Assembly (NCBI GenBank): GCA_964443845.1
Contig: CAYUFA010000005.1
Location: forward strand, 1-64,000
Length of the DNA stretch: 64,000 nucleotides
Reading direction: 5' to 3'
Source: UBA9214 sp964443845
GTDB lineage: Bacteria; Pseudomonadota; Gammaproteobacteria; UBA9214
Shown: positions 26,039 through 34,909 of the stretch, one piece after another
How positions within the stretch are numbered: the first letter of the stretch is position 1
Layout of the letters: each line of letters starts with the position of its first letter
Program-made: the position numbers and the translations under genes
Notes under the pieces: generated by a model
Seen by the model: only the letters and a program-made list of their open reading frames with translations
What the model was told of the DNA's origin: nothing
The model's database searches: none

Positions 26039-26776
26039 CTACACGTCGGCAATATCACCCGTTGACACGCGCAGAAACAACAGGCTGTCCGCCGTCTCGC
26101 TGCGATCGAGACGATACAGGGTGATCACGAGCCCCACGGTGGAGAAAAACAGGAACAGCGGTCCGAACAACCAGAACACCATGGGCACGGCGAACAGAAA
26201 CGCCCGCATGCCGACGGTGATGAAGTTGCCGGCCCGAATCAGGCGGTTGCTCACGCAGGCGGGCTTCAGTTCATCGTATTTACAGTAGGCGGATTGCGGC
26301 ACATTGAACATGAACAGCACGTGGGTCGCGAGGCGCATTGCCATCGCGTAGGAAAAGAAAGCGACGATGAAATCCACCAGCAGGAGCAGCACCTTGAATA
26401 TCCACAAGCCCGCGGAATGCGAGCCGAGCAGAGTGAGCATGTGCCAGCTGCGCGTGATGTTCTGAGCCTGGCCCGACAAGGTGAGGGTGCCGATGATGAG
26501 CACCGAAGCCGTAGAGGCCATCGCGATACACACCATGATGAAATTACGCATGCTCTGTACCGCCACCAGCTCGAACCCGCTGTTGGTCATTACGTTCTCG
26601 ACCCAGAGCCTGCGGGCAATGGCGTTTACGGAATGAATCGAATACGTCGGGTCGACCACGGCCTGCCGGCGCAGAAACAGGTAGTAACCGGCGACAAGAC
26701 CGGTACTCACAACAAAAGAAATGGTATCGGCCAAGTATTCATGGACCCAGAGGGGGAGAGGCAGGAGGTGATTCAT
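26039..26776 (-). CDS. DUF599 family membrane protein
   Basis: A 245-aa inner-membrane protein with about four hydrophobic segments (near 12-32, 75-95, 112-140 and 185-222). The conserved RRLWVENVM stretch, the SMRNFIMVCIAMASTA helix start and the RAFLFAVPMVFWLFGP region match DUF599 proteins, whose function is unknown. The ATG at 26776 has GGAGG-like bases upstream. Its GC is visibly lower than its neighbours, and it lies on the opposite strand between the two copies of the mtnP end, all of which suggests acquisition. Confidence 0.75.
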   Translation of the reverse strand: MNHLLPLPLWVHEYLADTISFVVSTGLVAGYYLFLRRQAVVDPTYSIHSVNAIARRLWVENVMTNSGFELVAVQSMRNFIMVCIAMASTASVLIIGTLTLSGQAQNITRSWHMLTLLGSHSAGLWIFKVLLLLVDFIVAFFSYAMAMRLATHVLFMFNVPQSAYCKYDELKPACVSNRLIRAGNFITVGMRAFLFAVPMVFWLFGPLFLFFSTVGLVITLYRLDRSETADSLLFLRVSTGDIADV

Positions 26777-26934
26777 GGGCAGAGTTCGTGGTGGATCAAA
26801 GAAACGGGGTCCGTCAGGTGACCTTGAGCCGCATATTGTAAGCATTTTGGGCGTGCATGGCGAACCTCTCCGGCGGGCAGGCGCCGCCGCCGGGGATGGC
26901 GAACGTCCCTGGTGTCCGGCCCCATCGTTTCGGC

Positions 26935-27114
26935 CGGGATGACTGGCATGCCGGAGGCAGCCCGTTGCGCGCGCTCGGGCTGTGCCACGGGCTGTGCGCG
27001 GTCAGTGCGAATGCCGCCGCCGGACGCGGGCCCGGGCCGATCGAAATGGCAGCAATCGAGCAGAACCTGAAGACAAGCATGGCCCGGGCCCGTGCCACCC
27101 CGGCCGCGGCATGA
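26935..27114 (+). pseudogene. Frameshifted remnant of the mtnP 3' end
   Basis: The frame ending at the TGA 27112-27114 encodes LCHGLCAVSANAAAGRGPG and IEQNLKTSM, clearly the C-terminus of the phosphorylase at 25234. The upstream GMTGMPEAA part is in another frame because of a 1-bp deletion near 26960. Residues 5' of about 26935 do not match mtnP, so only the last quarter is present. It cannot make a functional phosphorylase. It lies 25 bp before the stop of the transglutaminase gene on the other strand. Confidence 0.85.
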
Positions 27115-27139
27115 CGTGCTGCCCCGGTTGTTCGGCAGG

Positions 27140-28003
27140 TCAGGACGCAACAGGTGCGACGCGCACTTCCACATACAGATTCGGGTTCGCGTCCTGCGTG
27201 CCTATGAACGAGCCCGCAACCGGCGGTATCGCTTCCGGGTGGCGGTGCACCGCGACCGCAATGTGATCGCTGCTGACGTACTGGCCGCCGGTCGGGTCGA
27301 AACCGCGCCAGCCGGAGCCCGGCAGGTACACCTCGGCCCACGCGTGGGTCGCGGTATGGCCATCCGGTACTGCATCGTTCAGCACGTAGCCGCTGATGAA
27401 GCGGCTTGCGAGTCCGCATATCCTGCAGGCTTCAATGAACAGCGTCGCGAAGTCACGGCACGAGCCCTTGCCCCAGGCCAGTGTTTGCACGGGTGACTGC
27501 ACGCCGGGTTCTTCGCGAATGATGTATTCGAACGTGTCCGCGATGTGCGCGTTCAGCGCGGTCAGCATCCCGATCGTGTCGGTTCTGGTCGCCGGGTTGC
27601 AATTGTCTGCGAGCCAGTCTTTCAGCGCCTGCTTGTCCTGCGGGAAGTTCAGGGCCTGGTACGGGGCGAGATCGATACGCTCCGCCGGGTCGTAGTCGAA
27701 CGGGAAGGAACGCGCGTAATCCTCAATCGCGAAGTCCGGCGTGGTGGCGATGTAGTTCTCGACCACGATGTCGCTGGTGATCGACAGTTCAGCGGCGGTC
27801 TCCAGGAAGCGCGCCAGTGCGACCGAGTTGCCGTACACATCGCGCTTCCAGTCGATTTCGAACATCGGTGTGATCACGAGTCGGGATGACTGTACGCGGA
27901 TGTCGTGCCCGTCGCGCGGCCGCAGGTGCAGCGTGTGCGGCAGCAGGTTTACGGTTTCCGCATAGCTGTAGCGGGTCAGGTGATGGATCTGGATCTCGCG
28001 CAT
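27140..28003 (-). CDS. Transglutaminase-like cysteine hydrolase/transferase
   Basis: A 287-aa protein with no signal peptide. The N-terminal beta-rich domain (about 1-85, starting IHHLTRYSYAETV) is the bacterial transglutaminase N-domain, followed by a transglutaminase core. The triad is complete: Cys182 in GKGSCRDFA, His220 in ATHAWAEVYLPG and Asp236 in GFDPT. Such proteins cleave or form isopeptide/amide bonds; the substrate is unknown. It is divergent from a DUF2126 gene, a family that is normally fused to or encoded beside this kind of protein, so the two probably act together. Confidence 0.9.
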   Translation of the reverse strand: MREIQIHHLTRYSYAETVNLLPHTLHLRPRDGHDIRVQSSRLVITPMFEIDWKRDVYGNSVALARFLETAAELSITSDIVVENYIATTPDFAIEDYARSFPFDYDPAERIDLAPYQALNFPQDKQALKDWLADNCNPATRTDTIGMLTALNAHIADTFEYIIREEPGVQSPVQTLAWGKGSCRDFATLFIEACRICGLASRFISGYVLNDAVPDGHTATHAWAEVYLPGSGWRGFDPTGGQYVSSDHIAVAVHRHPEAIPPVAGSFIGTQDANPNLYVEVRVAPVAS

Positions 28004-28012
28004 GGTTCCGAT

Positions 28013-28021
28013 ATTATAGCA
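28013..28021 (-). promoter_or_regulatory. Extended -10 promoter of the transglutaminase gene
   Basis: On the minus strand TGC followed by TATAAT ends 9 bp before the start codon, so the transcript would have a leader of about 2 nt or none. On the plus strand the same 72-bp gap has TAATAT (28066-28071), 4 bp before the DUF2126 ATG, which suggests that gene may start later. Confidence 0.45.
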
Positions 28022-28075
28022 ACACCGGCCACTCGTTGACGACGCCGCTCAAGTTGCAGTTCCGGTAATATACGC

Positions 28076-30256
28076 ATGCATTTTGACAGCGGCAGGAATT
28101 TGATAAACACTGCGGCCGTGAAGTCCTGCAACGACAGCTTCGACGCAGCGATTCGTGCGCATGATGATGCGGTCGCGGCCGGTGGCCTGGACATCTGGGT
28201 CGGTGCCGAACCCACGTTCACGAACCGGTTCTCTGAAGCGCACGAATGGCTCTGCGAGGCGCTCGGCGCAGCCAAGCAGGCCTACGCGTGCCGTATTATC
28301 AAGCGCCTGTGCGAAACCAGTCCGGGCGCGATCATTCTGCGCACGTTCGGACGCCAGTACGCCAATGAGCCCCGGCCGCGCTGGAGTCTGGGTCTGTACC
28401 GGCGCCGCGACGGTGTTGCGCTCGCGGACGGATTGCCACAGGATCCGCTCGACACGGCCTGTGCGTGTGACGCCGCCGAACTCGAGAGGTTCTGGCGTGC
28501 GCTCACGCATGCGCTCGATCGCGACGGCTGGACCGCCGCGGGCTTTCACGCTGCAGGCGATGATAACCGCGACTCCAGGCTGCGCGTGCTGTTCAGAACG
28601 GATTCGCAACCTCCGATGACGGACCCGGCCGCTGATCGTCGTTTTGCGCGGGTGCCGGTGCAGTCACGCGCGATTCCACCCGAGGGTATAGTCGACGATC
28701 TCGCTGCAGAAGGCAGCTACCTGGTCGCGATCGGATGTGCACCGACCGGCCCGGATGACAGCCTGCAGCCGTGTATCGAGCTGCCCGGCTTTGGCGATGT
28801 CGGTCTGTTCCGCGCGTTTCTGCGCCGGGTCGCAAGCGCAGCGCGCGCAAGCGGTGTAACTCGCCTGGTGTGGCGCGGCTTCCCGCCACCGGTGGATGCG
28901 AGCGTCGCCTGGATGACGCTGACGCCCGATCCGGCGGTGGTCGAGGTCAACGCCGCACCCGCGGCCACGGTGGGGGAATTTCTCGCGTTCAGCCGCACAC
29001 TTTATACGATCGCCCGGCACGCAGGACTGGCGCCGTACCGGCTGAACTACAACGGCAATATTTCGGAAAGTGGCGGTGGTGGCCAGTTCACGCTCGGTGG
29101 TCCCAGACCGGAGCGGAGCCCTTTTTTCGTGTCGCCGCATCTGCTGTCACACCTCGTGGCTTACCTGAATCACCACCCGTCGCTGTCGTACTGGTTCGCA
29201 CCGGAGTACGTCGGCAGCTACAGCCAGTCGCCGCGCAGTGACGAAAACGTGCGCGAATCCTTCAGCGAACTGAAGGTCACACTGCGACACCTGAATGCGA
29301 CTGCTGCGCCGCAACCGGAGTTTATCTGGAGGAGCCTGAGTCCGTTCATGGTCGACACCTCGGGCAATGCGCATCGCAGCGAGATCAATATCGAGAAGCT
29401 CTGGAATCCGTACCTGCCCGGTCGCGGCCGTCTCGGCCTGGTCGAATTCCGCGCGTTTCGCATGGCGATGGATGCCGAATCCGCGGCCGCGATCGCGGCA
29501 CTGCTGCGTGCGATTGCGGCGATGCTTGCCATGCGGGATACGCACCAGCCGTTGATCGACTGGGGCAACGAGCTGCACGACTGTTTCGCGCTGCCGTACT
29601 ACCAGTTGCGCGACCTGCGCGCGGTGTTCGACGACCTCGTTGCGGCCGGCTTCGGTCTCGGTGCGCCGATCACCGCGCGGCTGTGTACCGACCACTGGCG
29701 GCATGTCGGCGATGTCGAGTTCGCTGGCTGCCGTCTCGATGTTGATTTCGCAGGCGAGTTCTGGCCGCTGCTCGGTGATGCCACGGAGCAGGCGGGTGGC
29801 TCACGACTGGTCGATGCGAGCACGCTGCGGCTGCAAATTACGCTGCGACCCGTGGGGGGGAAGGAGATCGATCTCGACGACTGGCAACTGCTTGCGAACG
29901 GTTTCCGCGTACCGATGCGCAGGGAGCGGGATGAATCCGGACCCCTGTCGATCTCGGGTCTGCGCTATCGGGCATTCGTGCCGTGGATCGGGTTACACCC
30001 CGGACTGGGTGCGCAGACGCCGATCGTGCTGATCCTGCTGCCGTCCGGCGGCGGGGCCGGGGTACGCTGCAGCCTGCACGACTGGCAGCCCGAAGGTCAC
30101 GCGTACGACGGCCTGCCCGAAAGTATCGAAGAGGCTCGCCGGCGCATCGCAGAACGGTTCGTGGTCGAGGAAGTCGCGCCTGGTGAGTTACCAGGCGCAC
30201 TGACCCCGCCGGTCGAAGCCGTCAGTGACTGCTGCCTGGATTTGCGCCGAATATGA
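28076..30256 (+). CDS. DUF2126 (putative amidoligase) protein lacking the N-terminal transglutaminase half
   Basis: A 726-aa protein corresponding to the C-terminal, DUF2126 (COG4196) part of long transglutaminase-family proteins. Diagnostic segments are GLDIWVGAEPTFTNRFSE near 38-55, SGGGGQFTLGGP near 331-342, PSLSYWFAPEYVG near 368 and FRAFRMAMD near 457. Pfam labels DUF2126 a putative amidoligase, i.e. an ATP-dependent enzyme joining amines to carboxylates; no experimental role is known to me. Full-length relatives are about 1,100 aa with a transglutaminase domain first; here that domain is absent and a stand-alone one is divergent. The start is uncertain: a GTG at 28121 is also possible. 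Confidence 0.82.
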   Translation: MHFDSGRNLINTAAVKSCNDSFDAAIRAHDDAVAAGGLDIWVGAEPTFTNRFSEAHEWLCEALGAAKQAYACRIIKRLCETSPGAIILRTFGRQYANEPRPRWSLGLYRRRDGVALADGLPQDPLDTACACDAAELERFWRALTHALDRDGWTAAGFHAAGDDNRDSRLRVLFRTDSQPPMTDPAADRRFARVPVQSRAIPPEGIVDDLAAEGSYLVAIGCAPTGPDDSLQPCIELPGFGDVGLFRAFLRRVASAARASGVTRLVWRGFPPPVDASVAWMTLTPDPAVVEVNAAPAATVGEFLAFSRTLYTIARHAGLAPYRLNYNGNISESGGGGQFTLGGPRPERSPFFVSPHLLSHLVAYLNHHPSLSYWFAPEYVGSYSQSPRSDENVRESFSELKVTLRHLNATAAPQPEFIWRSLSPFMVDTSGNAHRSEINIEKLWNPYLPGRGRLGLVEFRAFRMAMDAESAAAIAALLRAIAAMLAMRDTHQPLIDWGNELHDCFALPYYQLRDLRAVFDDLVAAGFGLGAPITARLCTDHWRHVGDVEFAGCRLDVDFAGEFWPLLGDATEQAGGSRLVDASTLRLQITLRPVGGKEIDLDDWQLLANGFRVPMRRERDESGPLSISGLRYRAFVPWIGLHPGLGAQTPIVLILLPSGGGAGVRCSLHDWQPEGHAYDGLPESIEEARRRIAERFVVEEVAPGELPGALTPPVEAVSDCCLDLRRI

Positions 30257-30356
30257 ATTTTTCGCAAACTTGCGGGCCGGCCGGCTCAGCGCGCTGACCA
30301 CGGTTTCGGCATCCTTGCTGCTGACCCGGGCCAGCAGCACAGCACGCGTACGGCGC

Positions 30357-31109
30357 TCAACGGGCGTGGCGATCCGGCTGTGCCCGGGTGGTCGTATCCC
30401 GCCCGTCGCCGCCGGATTGCACCGGCGGCGCTTCTGCCGGCGCGGGTTCGTCCTCGGTCGCCGGTGCCGCATCCCCCTCGGCCGAGGTGTTGTCGTCCGG
30501 CGCATCGGTCGTCTCCGGGGTCTCCGTCTCGGCCACCGGGGTCACGCGGGCAATGACGCCGAAGCGCGGGTGGTCGAAGTACTGGATCTCGCTGCTGTGG
30601 ATGCGGCGGTTCTCGGTCAGGCGATAGACGGGGGCGGCGCCGGGGCCGCCCGCACCGGCGGTCGCAGGGGAATGCAGCATCAGGTCGATGTCGAGGTGCA
30701 GGAAGCGTTCCCGGATCAGTGTCACCGTGCCCTCGACACTGTCGCCGCCGCCGGACATCGAGTGTACCGGATAATCCACCGCGTGCTGCCGGTCGTAGGC
30801 GGCCTGGCGCCAGGCGCGGTGGAACAGCACGTGGTAGCCGCGTGTCGAGGCCAGCGCGTTGCGGAAGCGGGTCAGCGTGTAGGCGTCCGGAGACAGTTGG
30901 GTGAACTCGCCGGCCGGGAACGCCCCGCGGGCCCGCAGGGTCCCGGTGTCCGGCACGGCCAGTTGTTCGCCATCCGCGTCTCCGTCCTGGCTGAACACGA
31001 TGACCTCGACGTCATACAGGTGCGGGGCATCCGCACGGGCGGGTGCCAGCCACAGCAGGCCGGCGGCGAGCAGCGGGTAGAGCAGGCGGTACAGGGAGCG
31101 GTGCGGCAT
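30357..31109 (-). CDS. CsiV-family exported protein
   Basis: A 250-aa protein with a signal peptide (about 1-25). The mature part begins YDVEVIVFSQ, and the conserved LSPDAYTLTRFRNALASTRGY region near 78-98 and ESRRIHSSEIQYFDHP-like segment (ENRRIHSSEIQYFDHP) near 178 match the CsiV family, described as peptidoglycan-binding in Serratia/Escherichia relatives. The C-terminal 60 residues are acidic, Pro/Ala/Glu-rich and probably disordered. It starts 7 bp after mfd, the common arrangement in Gammaproteobacteria. Confidence 0.75.
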   Translation of the reverse strand: MPHRSLYRLLYPLLAAGLLWLAPARADAPHLYDVEVIVFSQDGDADGEQLAVPDTGTLRARGAFPAGEFTQLSPDAYTLTRFRNALASTRGYHVLFHRAWRQAAYDRQHAVDYPVHSMSGGGDSVEGTVTLIRERFLHLDIDLMLHSPATAGAGGPGAAPVYRLTENRRIHSSEIQYFDHPRFGVIARVTPVAETETPETTDAPDDNTSAEGDAAPATEDEPAPAEAPPVQSGGDGRDTTTRAQPDRHAR

Positions 31110-31116
31110 GGCGGTT

Positions 31117-34100
31117 TCAGTCCGGTGCGAGCAGGTCCAGGATGCGGGCGACTGTATCAAAACGGACCTGTTCTGTCTCGAAATCCCCGTACAGCCGCAG
31201 TTTGTTGCCGCCATCCAGCCGGTACTGGTCCGGCCGCGTCTGGATCAGTTCGATGAGACGTTCGGCATTGATGGACGGCTGGTCGACGAACACGATGCGG
31301 CCCTCGCGGCTGCCCAGTTCGATCTTGCGCACGCCGAGCGGCGCGGCCCGCAGTTTCAGTGCCGTGACGCGGAACAGGTTCTTTGCCGGCCCGGGCAACA
31401 GACCGAACCGGTCGATCATCTCCACCTGCAGGTCATCGAGTTCCTGCGGGCCGGCCGCGCCGGCAATCCGCTTGTACAGCACCAGGCGGGTGTGCACGTC
31501 GTCGAGGTAGTCGTCCGGAATCAGGGCGGGCAGCATCAGGTCGACTTCCGGCCCCTGATGCAACGGCTGGTCCAGTTCCGGGGTACGGCCTTCCCGCAGC
31601 GCCTGTACCGCGCGCTCCAGCAGGTCGTTGTAGAGCGTAAAGCCGATTTCGTGGATCTGGCCACTCTGGTCTTCCCCGAGCAGTTCACCGGCGCCGCGGA
31701 TCTCCAGGTCGTGCGTGGCCAGCGTGAAGCCCGCGCCCAGGTCTTCCATCGCCTCGATCGCGGCGAGGCGTTTTTCCGCGTCGGCCGACAGGGTGCGGCG
31801 CGGCGGGATGATGAGATAGGCGTAGGCGCGGTGATGCGAGCGCCCGACCCGTCCGCGCAACTGGTGCAACTGCGCCAGGCCGAGCCGGTCGGCGCGGTGG
31901 ATGAGGATCGTGTTCGCGGTCGGCACGTCGATGCCGCTCTCGATGATGGTGCTGCATACCAGCACGTTGAAGCGGCGGTGGTAGAAATCCAGCATGATCT
32001 GCTCGAGATCGCGTTCGCGCATCTGGCCATGGGCAATGGCGATGTGCGCTTCCGGCACGGTCTGTTCGAGGTCCCGGGCGATCGCCTCGATGCTGTCCAC
32101 CTCGTTGTGCAGGAAATAGACCTGGCCACCGCGCTTGATCTCGCGCAGGATCGCCTCGCGGATGATGCCCTTGTCCCATTCGCAGACGAAGGTCTTGATC
32201 GCCAGCCGGTGCGGCGGCGGGGTGCCGATGATGGACAGGTCGCGCAGGCCGGACAGGGACAGGTTGAGGGTGCGCGGGATGGGGGTCGCGGTCAGGGTGA
32301 GCACATCGATCTCGGCACGCAGCTGCTTGATCGTCTCCTTCTGGCGCACCCCGAAACGGTGTTCCTCATCGAGTATGAGCAGGCCGAGGTTATTGAAGCG
32401 CACGGTCGGCTGCAACAGCTTGTGGGTGCCGACCACGATATCGACCGTGCCGTCGCGCAGACCCTGCAGCACGACTTCCTGCTGCTTGCCGGTGCGAAAG
32501 CGTGACAGCAGCTCGATGCGCACCGGCCAGCCGGCAAACCGGTCCAGGAAGTTCTGGTAGTGCTGCTGGGCCAGCAGGGTGGTGGGCACCAGCAGGGCCA
32601 CCTGATGCCCGTCCTGCACGGCCAGGAACGCAGCACGCATGGCGACCTCGGTCTTGCCGAAGCCGACGTCGCCGCATACCAGCCGGTCCATCGGTACCGG
32701 TGACTGCATGTCCTCCAGTACCTGGGTGATGGTCCGTTCCTGGTCCGGGGTTTCCTCGAACGGAAAGGCGGCGGCAAATCCGGCATAGTCCTCCTGCGGC
32801 GCGCTGCACGCATGCCCCGCGCGGGCGGCACGGCGGGCATAGATGTCCAGCAGTTCCGCGGCCACGTCGCGAATGCGCTGTGCCGCCTTGCGCCGGGCCC
32901 GTTCCCACTGATCACTGCCCAGTTTGTGCAGGGGGGCATTTTCCGGCGCCGCCCCGGTATACCGGCTGATCAGCGCCAGTGAGCCCACCGGGACATACAG
33001 CTTGTCGCCACCGGCGTAGGCCAGGGCCAGGTATTCGTTTTCGATCCCGCCGGCGTGCAGGGTTTCCAGTCCGAGGTAGCGTCCGACACCATGCTCTTCG
33101 TGCACGACCGGGGCGTTGATTTCCAGGTCCGCCAGATTGCGCACGATACTGGCCGGGTCGCGGGCGGGTTTGCGGCGCCGGGTCTGGCGTGCCCGCTCCC
33201 CGAACAGCAGGGTTTCGGGGAGGACCGCCAGGGCAGGCTGGTCGAGGACGAAGCCGCTTTCCAGCGGTGCCACGGAGATGGCCAGTGGCGCCGGGCTCGC
33301 CAGGAAGGCATGCCAGTCCGCGACCGTGACCGGTTGCAGTCCCAGGCCACCGAGCTGTTCGTGCAGGGTCTCGCGGCGTCCGATCGAGTCCGCCGTCAGC
33401 AGGATGCGGCCGGGAAACCGGTCGACAAAGGTGCGCAGGGCGCGCGCCGGTTCCTCGGCACGGGGCTGGATGCGCACGTCACCCGGGAGACGGGTGGCGA
33501 AGTCCACCGTGGCCGGTGTCGTCTGCACCGACCGGAACCGGTCCACCTCGATGCGCGCACAGCCGCTGTAGCGCTGTTCCAGTTCGGTCACCGGCAGGTA
33601 CAGTTGCTGCGGCGCCAGGATGGGGCGCTCGCGATCGTGCCGGCGCGCCTCGTAGCGCTCGTACAGCTGCTGCTCGAACGTCGCGCAGGCCGTTCCGGCC
33701 CCGTCCAGCAGCAACAGAATGCTGTCCGGGGGCAGGTAATCGAACAGCGTCGCGGTGTGCTCGAAAAACAGTGGCAGGTAGTATTCGACCCCGGCCGGTG
33801 TCAGGCCCTGGCTGACGTCCCGGTAGACCGGGCAGGCCTGCGGATCGCCCTCGAAGCTGGCCCGGAACACCTGCCGGAAGCGACGTATCGCGGCGTCATC
33901 CAGCGGAAACTCGCGCGCGGGCAACAGGCGGATTTCCTCCTGCGGCTGCAGCGAAAGCTGTGTTTCCGGGTCGAAGCTGCGGATGGACTCGATCTCGTCG
34001 TCCAGCAGGTCGATGCGCAACGGCACGGGGCTGCCCATCGGATACAGGTCGAGCAGGGCGCCGCGCACCGCGAACTCGCCGTGCTCCATGACCTGGGCAA

Positions 34101-34596
34101 CGCAGCGGTAGCCGGCGTGGTCCAGCCGCTGGCGCATCTCCTCCAGGTCCATGCGTTCCCCGCGGGTCAGCAGCAGGCTGTAGCGCACGATGAAATCGGC
34201 AGGCGGCAGGCGCTGCATCAGGGTCGGGGCGGCAACCACCAGCAGCCCGCTGTCCAGCTGCGGCAGGCGGTACAGGGTGGCGAGGCGCTCGGACACGATG
34301 TCCTGGTGCGGGGAAAACACGTCGTAGGGAAGCGATTCCCAGTCCGGGAAGGTGATCGCGCTGAACCCGTCGGGGGCGGCGAAGAAGGCCACCTGTTCCT
34401 GCAGCTGTTCGGCCACCTGCATGTCCGGGGCGATCACCACCAGCGGGCCGGGCAGGTCGTTGCGCAGCAGCCCGGCAATGGCCAGCGCGAGGCTGTCACC
34501 ACGCAGCCCCTCCCAGGGCAGCGTGCGGCCGGGCCCGGGGAGTGGGGGGTGCAGCGGACTGGCCGGTGCCGGTCCGGTCTGTTGCGGGTGTGCCAT
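31117..34596 (-). CDS. mfd: Transcription-repair coupling factor Mfd
   Basis: A full-length 1,159-aa protein. The N-terminal UvrB-homology region carries LLRNDLPGPLVVI and VFSPHQDIVSERL. The RNA-polymerase interaction domain begins near residue 490 (VVHEEHGVGRYLGLETL). A RecG-type translocase follows, with Walker A GDVGFGKTE (about 635), DEEHRFG (about 740) and the VGRSHHRAYAYL motif, then a C-terminal TRCF domain. Mfd removes RNA polymerase stalled at lesions and recruits UvrA. Single start ATG at 34596 with an extended -10 upstream. It is cotranscribed with the csiV-like gene. Confidence 0.97.
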   Translation of the reverse strand: MAHPQQTGPAPASPLHPPLPGPGRTLPWEGLRGDSLALAIAGLLRNDLPGPLVVIAPDMQVAEQLQEQVAFFAAPDGFSAITFPDWESLPYDVFSPHQDIVSERLATLYRLPQLDSGLLVVAAPTLMQRLPPADFIVRYSLLLTRGERMDLEEMRQRLDHAGYRCVAQVMEHGEFAVRGALLDLYPMGSPVPLRIDLLDDEIESIRSFDPETQLSLQPQEEIRLLPAREFPLDDAAIRRFRQVFRASFEGDPQACPVYRDVSQGLTPAGVEYYLPLFFEHTATLFDYLPPDSILLLLDGAGTACATFEQQLYERYEARRHDRERPILAPQQLYLPVTELEQRYSGCARIEVDRFRSVQTTPATVDFATRLPGDVRIQPRAEEPARALRTFVDRFPGRILLTADSIGRRETLHEQLGGLGLQPVTVADWHAFLASPAPLAISVAPLESGFVLDQPALAVLPETLLFGERARQTRRRKPARDPASIVRNLADLEINAPVVHEEHGVGRYLGLETLHAGGIENEYLALAYAGGDKLYVPVGSLALISRYTGAAPENAPLHKLGSDQWERARRKAAQRIRDVAAELLDIYARRAARAGHACSAPQEDYAGFAAAFPFEETPDQERTITQVLEDMQSPVPMDRLVCGDVGFGKTEVAMRAAFLAVQDGHQVALLVPTTLLAQQHYQNFLDRFAGWPVRIELLSRFRTGKQQEVVLQGLRDGTVDIVVGTHKLLQPTVRFNNLGLLILDEEHRFGVRQKETIKQLRAEIDVLTLTATPIPRTLNLSLSGLRDLSIIGTPPPHRLAIKTFVCEWDKGIIREAILREIKRGGQVYFLHNEVDSIEAIARDLEQTVPEAHIAIAHGQMRERDLEQIMLDFYHRRFNVLVCSTIIESGIDVPTANTILIHRADRLGLAQLHQLRGRVGRSHHRAYAYLIIPPRRTLSADAEKRLAAIEAMEDLGAGFTLATHDLEIRGAGELLGEDQSGQIHEIGFTLYNDLLERAVQALREGRTPELDQPLHQGPEVDLMLPALIPDDYLDDVHTRLVLYKRIAGAAGPQELDDLQVEMIDRFGLLPGPAKNLFRVTALKLRAAPLGVRKIELGSREGRIVFVDQPSINAERLIELIQTRPDQYRLDGGNKLRLYGDFETEQVRFDTVARILDLLAPD

Positions 34597-34631
34597 GCGA
34601 TTCCTGCGGTGACGTTCCGGTTCAGGCCACC

Positions 34632-34640
34632 ATTATCACA
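34632..34640 (-). promoter_or_regulatory. Extended -10 promoter of mfd
   Basis: On the minus strand TGT precedes GATAAT (34637-34632), leaving a leader of about 30 nt to the mfd ATG. No convincing -35. Confidence 0.45.
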
Positions 34641-34762
34641 TACTCTGCGCCACGGATTGCGCGTCGCCGGGCTCGCCGCAACAGAGCCGGGAACCGGTCT
34701 CCCGCACGGCCGGCCAACGCGGCGGATGCCGCCGCACGGGCGCTGGAATCGTCCTTTTCCGA

Positions 34763-34793
34763 TTGCATGCTGCGGGAAGTCTTACGGTATGAT
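34763..34793 (+). promoter_or_regulatory. Promoter candidate of the RND transporter gene
   Basis: TTGCAT (34763-34768) and TATGAT (34788-34793) are 19 bp apart, 117 bp before the start codon. The hexamers match consensus at 3/6 and 5/6. Confidence 0.35.
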
Positions 34794-34909
34794 GCCGTAC
34801 TCGTTCTGGGGTGAGCAGGGTTATCCGCGCACGACCGCCACCTTCACGCCGGCCGGATTCCGGTCACATGTGCCCTGCACAACAAGGAAAAAACAGCCAA
34901 GGAGCGTAC

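Larger units (their letters stand above)
34597..34909. other. Divergent intergenic region mfd / RND transporter
   Basis: A 313-bp region with no supportable gene. It contains the two promoter candidates listed separately and a GC-rich middle. The short open frames in it are unconserved. Confidence 0.6.

Noticed and set aside
26827..27114. Intact small gene at 26857-27114
   Set aside because: The open frame exists, but its second half is the mtnP C-terminus and its first half is unrelated sequence joined across a frameshift, so I treat it as a remnant.
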